Origin: Gemmatimonadota bacterium
GTDB lineage: Bacteria; Gemmatimonadota; Gemmatimonadetes; Gemmatimonadales; Gemmatimonadaceae
NCBI GenBank assembly: GCA_028287205.1
Contig: JAQBQC010000430.1
Coordinates: 1-7,057, forward strand
DNA: 7,057 nucleotides
Direction of reading: 5' to 3'
Shown: positions 6,578 to 7,057 of the stretch, piece by piece
Layout of the letters: each line of letters begins with the position of its first letter
Position numbering within the stretch: position 1 is the stretch's first letter
The notes under the pieces: generated by a model
Told to the model about the DNA's origin: nothing
Database searches by the model: none
Seen by the model: only the letters and a program-made list of their open reading frames with translations
Translations under genes and position numbers: made by a program

Positions 6578-7057
6578 TCAAGTTATGGGTAAGTCACTAG
6601 AGTGACAAGCTTTGCCACGTACCCACGTCCTCCTGCATCGACGGTCTGCATACCAATACGGCAACTCACGAATGTCTTCGATGTCGAAGAGCGCGAGGTC
6701 GGCCGAGTAGCCGGGCGCGAGCTGGCCAGTCTCCGTGGCGAGGCCAAGTGCTGCGGCACCGTTCACCGTAGCGGCGAGAAGTGATTCCGCGACGCTCATG
6801 TGCAGCTCGCTCACGGCGAGCGTGAGAATGAACGGCAGGTTGGGCGTGGGAGACGTGCCCGGGTTGAAGTCGGTCGCGAGCGCGACTGCGGCGCCAGCGT
6901 CGAGGAGCGCGCGAGCGGGCGGGCGAGTGCCCTTCCCGAGAAAGAGCATCGTTCCGGGCAGCAGCGTCGCCACCGTGCCGGAGGCGGCGAGCGCCTGGAT
7001 GCCGCCGGCCGAGATGGCCGCGAGATGATCGGCGGACGTCGCCCGGAGCTCGGCCGC
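6578..7057 (-). CDS. hutI: Imidazolonepropionase, C-terminal part (cut by window edge)
   Basis: The last 159 residues of a HutI protein of usually about 400 aa; the N-terminal part lies beyond base 7057. The enzyme hydrolyses 4-imidazolone-5-propanoate to N-formimino-L-glutamate, third step of histidine degradation, in the cytoplasm. Fragment residues 6-11 read ATSADH, the conserved strand with an active-site His. Residues 33-35 (T-V-A... at 28-30, then LLPGT) form the next conserved strand, and ALATDFNPGTSP begins at 59, with Asp63 the expected metal ligand of this amidohydrolase family. Further signatures are NGAAALGL, the GQLAPGYSADLALFD barrel-return stretch, and ELPYWYADRR near the end. 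The frame is open to the edge; the GTG at 6973 is an internal Val codon, not a start. No other hut gene is in the window. Stop TGA at 6578-6580. Confidence 0.93.
   Translation of the reverse strand, partial: AAELRATSADHLAAISAGGIQALAASGTVATLLPGTMLFLGKGTRPPARALLDAGAAVALATDFNPGTSPTPNLPFILTLAVSELHMSVAESLLAATVNGAAALGLATETGQLAPGYSADLALFDIEDIRELPYWYADRRCRRTWVRGKACHSSDLPIT

Overview
The window is GC-rich, gene-dense, ordinary-looking bacterial chromosome from a Gram-negative (diderm) organism. It carries a PpiD-like periplasmic folding factor, a TatA translocase subunit, a long-chain polyprenyl synthase, a DUF4321-type small membrane protein, a 993-residue TPR protein and the end of imidazolonepropionase (HutI). 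The gene set, the protein style and the GTG starts make a Gemmatimonadota genome my best guess. Myxococcota, Acidobacteriota or another high-GC diderm cannot be excluded from this sequence alone. I see no mobile elements, phage genes, CRISPR arrays, tRNAs or rRNAs.

Layout. One gene reads rightward: ppiD (79-1911), with a clear Shine-Dalgarno before a GTG start. It converges on a leftward series. A perfect 16-bp inverted repeat (1930-1969) sits almost midway between the two converging stop codons and probably terminates transcription in both directions. The leftward series, in transcription order from the right edge, is: hutI (C-terminal 159 residues only, cut by the window end), a 60-nt gap, the 993-aa TPR protein (6517-3536), polyprenyl synthase (3539-2535, 4-nt GTGA overlap with the TPR gene), the DUF4321 protein (2535-2254, 1-nt TAATG overlap), and tatA (2244-1987, 9-nt gap, with its Shine-Dalgarno overlapping the upstream stop codon).

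How the genes may work together. The last four leftward genes are packed tightly enough to be one translationally coupled operon. Three of them concern the cell envelope or energy metabolism: quinone or lipid-carrier side-chain synthesis, a small two-helix membrane protein, and Tat export. The large TPR protein has no signal peptide and looks like a cytoplasmic scaffold. It has three TPR blocks separated by long acidic, probably disordered linkers with repeated short motifs. The most unusual items here are that protein and its coupling to the polyprenyl synthase, DUF4321 and TatA genes. No clearly new defence or mobile system is visible. Every long open frame outside the six genes looks like a high-GC shadow.
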